Origin: CAYRFF01 sp964423575
Lineage (GTDB): Bacteria > Bacteroidota > Bacteroidia > Chitinophagales > Saprospiraceae
Assembly: GCA_964423575.1 (NCBI GenBank)
Contig: CAYRFF010000084.1
Span: forward strand, 1-8,446
Reading direction: 5' to 3'
Length of the DNA: 8,446 bases
Part shown: positions 7,574-8,446 of the stretch, piece after piece
Layout of the letters: each line of letters opens with the position of its first letter
Position numbering within the stretch: position 1 is the stretch's first letter
Program-made: the position numbers and the translations under genes
Notes under the pieces: model-generated
Seen by the model: the letters and a program-made list of their open reading frames with translations, nothing else
What the model was told of the DNA's origin: nothing
Database searches by the model: none

Positions 7574-8056
7574 ATGAAAAAACTACTCTTTTTACTCTTT
7601 TTCCTTCCGGTATTCTTATACGGACAAAATGTTCTTCCTTCCGTCGATGTCAAAACTCTCGATGGCAAAACCGTAAATATTAAAGATGCTGTAGCTGAAA
7701 ACGAATTGACTGTTCTGAGCTTTTGGGCAACGTGGTGTAAACCTTGCCACAATGAACTCGACAATGTTGCCAAGATATATGATGACTGGAAAAAGGATTA
7801 TAATGTAGAGTTAATCGCTGTGACTGTTGATGATTCAAGAGGCTTTACCAGAGTAAAGCCGATGATCAGCAGAAAAGGATGGAAATATTCTTTCCTGTCA
7901 GATATGAATCAGGACTTACAAAGAGCACTGAACTTCAAGACTATTCCGCAGACCTTTGTCGTCAATAAAAAAGGAGAGATACTATACTCCCATTCAGGTT
8001 ATGTCCCGGGTAATGAATTTGACCTTGAGGATAAGCTGAAGGAGTTTTCCAAGTGA
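7574..8056 (+). CDS. Secreted TlpA-like thioredoxin / thiol-disulfide oxidoreductase (160 aa)
   Basis: This is a predicted periplasmic disulfide reductase or exchange protein of the TlpA/ResA type. An N-terminal signal peptide (MKKLLFLLFFLPVFLYGQ, cut about residue 17-18) has no lipobox cysteine, so the mature protein is probably soluble. The thioredoxin fold is complete: LTVLSFWATWCKPC at 45-58 with active-site C55 and C58 (CKPC), and the cis-proline P125 in TIPQTFVV. These are its only two cysteines. The region before the motif (LPSVDVKTLDGKTVNIKD) is the typical TlpA lead-in strand pair. At 160 residues it is a minimal single-domain form. It is transcribed away from the DUF6029/Omp28 operon and shares the upstream gap with it. 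The ATG at 7574 directly precedes the signal peptide. The physiological substrate is unknown; cytochrome c maturation genes are not nearby. Confidence 0.92.
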   Translation: MKKLLFLLFFLPVFLYGQNVLPSVDVKTLDGKTVNIKDAVAENELTVLSFWATWCKPCHNELDNVAKIYDDWKKDYNVELIAVTVDDSRGFTRVKPMISRKGWKYSFLSDMNQDLQRALNFKTIPQTFVVNKKGEILYSHSGYVPGNEFDLEDKLKEFSK

Positions 8057-8082
8057 GTATCAGTAGTCGGCCCTTCGAGTCT

Positions 8083-8103
8083 GCGAAACAAGTTTCGCTT
8101 TAA
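8083..8103 (+). terminator. Possible weak terminator after the TlpA-like gene
   Basis: GCGAAAC (8083-8089) and GTTTCGC (8092-8098) form a perfect inverted repeat, in practice a 6-bp stem closed by a CAAG loop. It begins 27 bases after the stop codon and is followed by TTTAAT. The U-run is short, so termination would be modest. Confidence 0.4.
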
Positions 8104-8156
8104 TAGTATAGGAAACATTAAAGAACTAATACGCGACGCTTCGCTGCTTGAAAAAT

Positions 8157-8193
8157 AGGAATAGCTGTTAGCAAAAGCTAGCAGTTCTTTCCT
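8157..8193 (+). other. Long imperfect hairpin in non-coding DNA
   Basis: AGCTGTTAGC (8163-8172) pairs with GCTAGCAGTT (8177-8186) through ten positions including two G-T wobbles, around an AAAA loop. A further five pairs, AGGAA (8157-8161) with TTCCT (8189-8193), extend the stem beyond a small internal loop. It has no clean U-tract. It could be a terminator-like element, an mRNA 3'-end stabiliser or part of a small RNA. Nothing coding is seen from 8057 to 8246. Confidence 0.4.
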
Positions 8194-8246
8194 CTACGGA
8201 CGATTTTGACAGTTTATTAAAAAGTTTATTGATTTATGTTTAGAGC

Positions 8247-8340
8247 CGCACGGTGGTCATTGAGCGGAATAACATCTTGCTAATGTGTAGGGACGCACGG
8301 TGGTTATTGAGCAATACAGCATCTTGCTAATGTGTAGGGA
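8247..8340 (+). repeat. Tandem 47-bp repeat, two diverged copies (left arm of array)
   Basis: Units begin with CGCACGGTGG at 8247 and 8294 and end with AATGTGTAGGGA; the next CGCACGG at 8341 keeps the same 47-base period. By my count the two copies agree at 41 of 47 positions, all differences lying in the middle. The conserved edges, CGCACGG and AATGTGTAGGGA, are shared in inverted orientation with the 45-bp units to the right, so both belong to one repeat family. No reading frame is maintained. Confidence 0.85.
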
Positions 8341-8366
8341 CGCACGGCCGTGCGTCCCTACACATT
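8329..8366. repeat. Perfect 38-bp palindrome at the centre of the array
   Basis: AATGTGTAGGGACGCACGG (8329-8347) is followed without spacer by its exact reverse complement, CCGTGCGTCCCTACACATT (8348-8366). Symmetry stops at once beyond both ends. It marks the point where repeat units switch orientation. As RNA it would fold to a strong stem; as DNA it could extrude a cruciform. Confidence 0.95.
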
Positions 8367-8446
8367 TAAGCGCATCAGCTGTAGTCGAAATGCCGTGCGT
8401 CCCTACACATTTAAGCGCATCAGCTGTAGTCGAAATGCCGTGCGTC
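8348..8446 (-). repeat. Tandem 45-bp repeat in inverted orientation (right arm, cut by window end)
   Basis: Two identical copies, 8348-8392 and 8393-8437, start CCGTGCGTCCCTACACATT and end GTAGTCGAAATG. Nine bases of a third copy (8438-8446) reach the window end, so the array continues beyond it. Read on the minus strand, each unit has the same edges as the 47-bp units on the left (GACGCACGG and AATGTGTAGGG) but a different, about 2-bp shorter middle that still shares TACAGC. Identity between copies suggests recent duplication or gene-conversion-like homogenisation. Confidence 0.9.

Noticed and set aside
7507..7773. 88-codon minus-strand open frame overlapping the TlpA-like gene start
   Set aside because: It overlaps the signal peptide and CxxC region of a clearly real gene on the other strand, and its translation shows no domain.
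8247..8446. CRISPR-like array (19-bp repeats with 26-28-bp intervals)
   Set aside because: The intervals are not unique: those on the right are identical and those on the left are near copies. Orientation flips in the middle and there are no cas genes. It is a tandem/inverted repeat.

Overview
The window reads as chromosome of a member of the Bacteroidota. Three things point there. Several intergenic gaps carry TAnnTTTG boxes (two with an upstream TTTG/TTG), the primary promoter type of that phylum. Leaders are A/T-rich with no clear Shine-Dalgarno sequence. The gene content (lone pheT, then a small coiled-coil gene, zapA and rny; and an Omp28-like lipoprotein beside a DUF6029-like barrel protein) is typical of the phylum. 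I cannot place it to family or genus from sequence alone.

Layout. From 8 to 4794 all genes are on the minus strand. In transcription order they are pheT (phenylalanyl-tRNA synthetase beta subunit), a 95-residue coiled-coil protein, zapA (FtsZ-ring associated) and rny (membrane-anchored RNase Y). pheT has a well-formed promoter at 4822-4852. A second promoter at 2321-2352 serves the coiled-coil/zapA/rny group. This part is core housekeeping: translation, division and RNA turnover.

From 4889 to 8056 lies an envelope cluster. A DUF6029-like outer-membrane protein and an Omp28-like thioredoxin-fold lipoprotein form a two-gene minus-strand operon. A secreted TlpA-like thioredoxin (WCKPC) is transcribed divergently from the 147-base gap at 7427-7573. 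Both thioredoxin-fold proteins keep CxxC and cis-proline motifs, and the barrel protein has exactly two cysteines, six residues apart near its C-terminus. A shared thiol-redox job at the cell envelope is therefore a reasonable but untested inference.

From 8057 to 8446 I see no gene. The first part has two hairpins. The last 200 bases are a structured repeat: units of 47 bp in one orientation meet units of 45 bp in the opposite orientation at a perfect 38-bp palindrome, and the array runs off the window end. This, the cysteine pair in the barrel protein, and the hairpin between zapA and rny are the most interesting points. I did not find a convincing wholly new multi-gene system.
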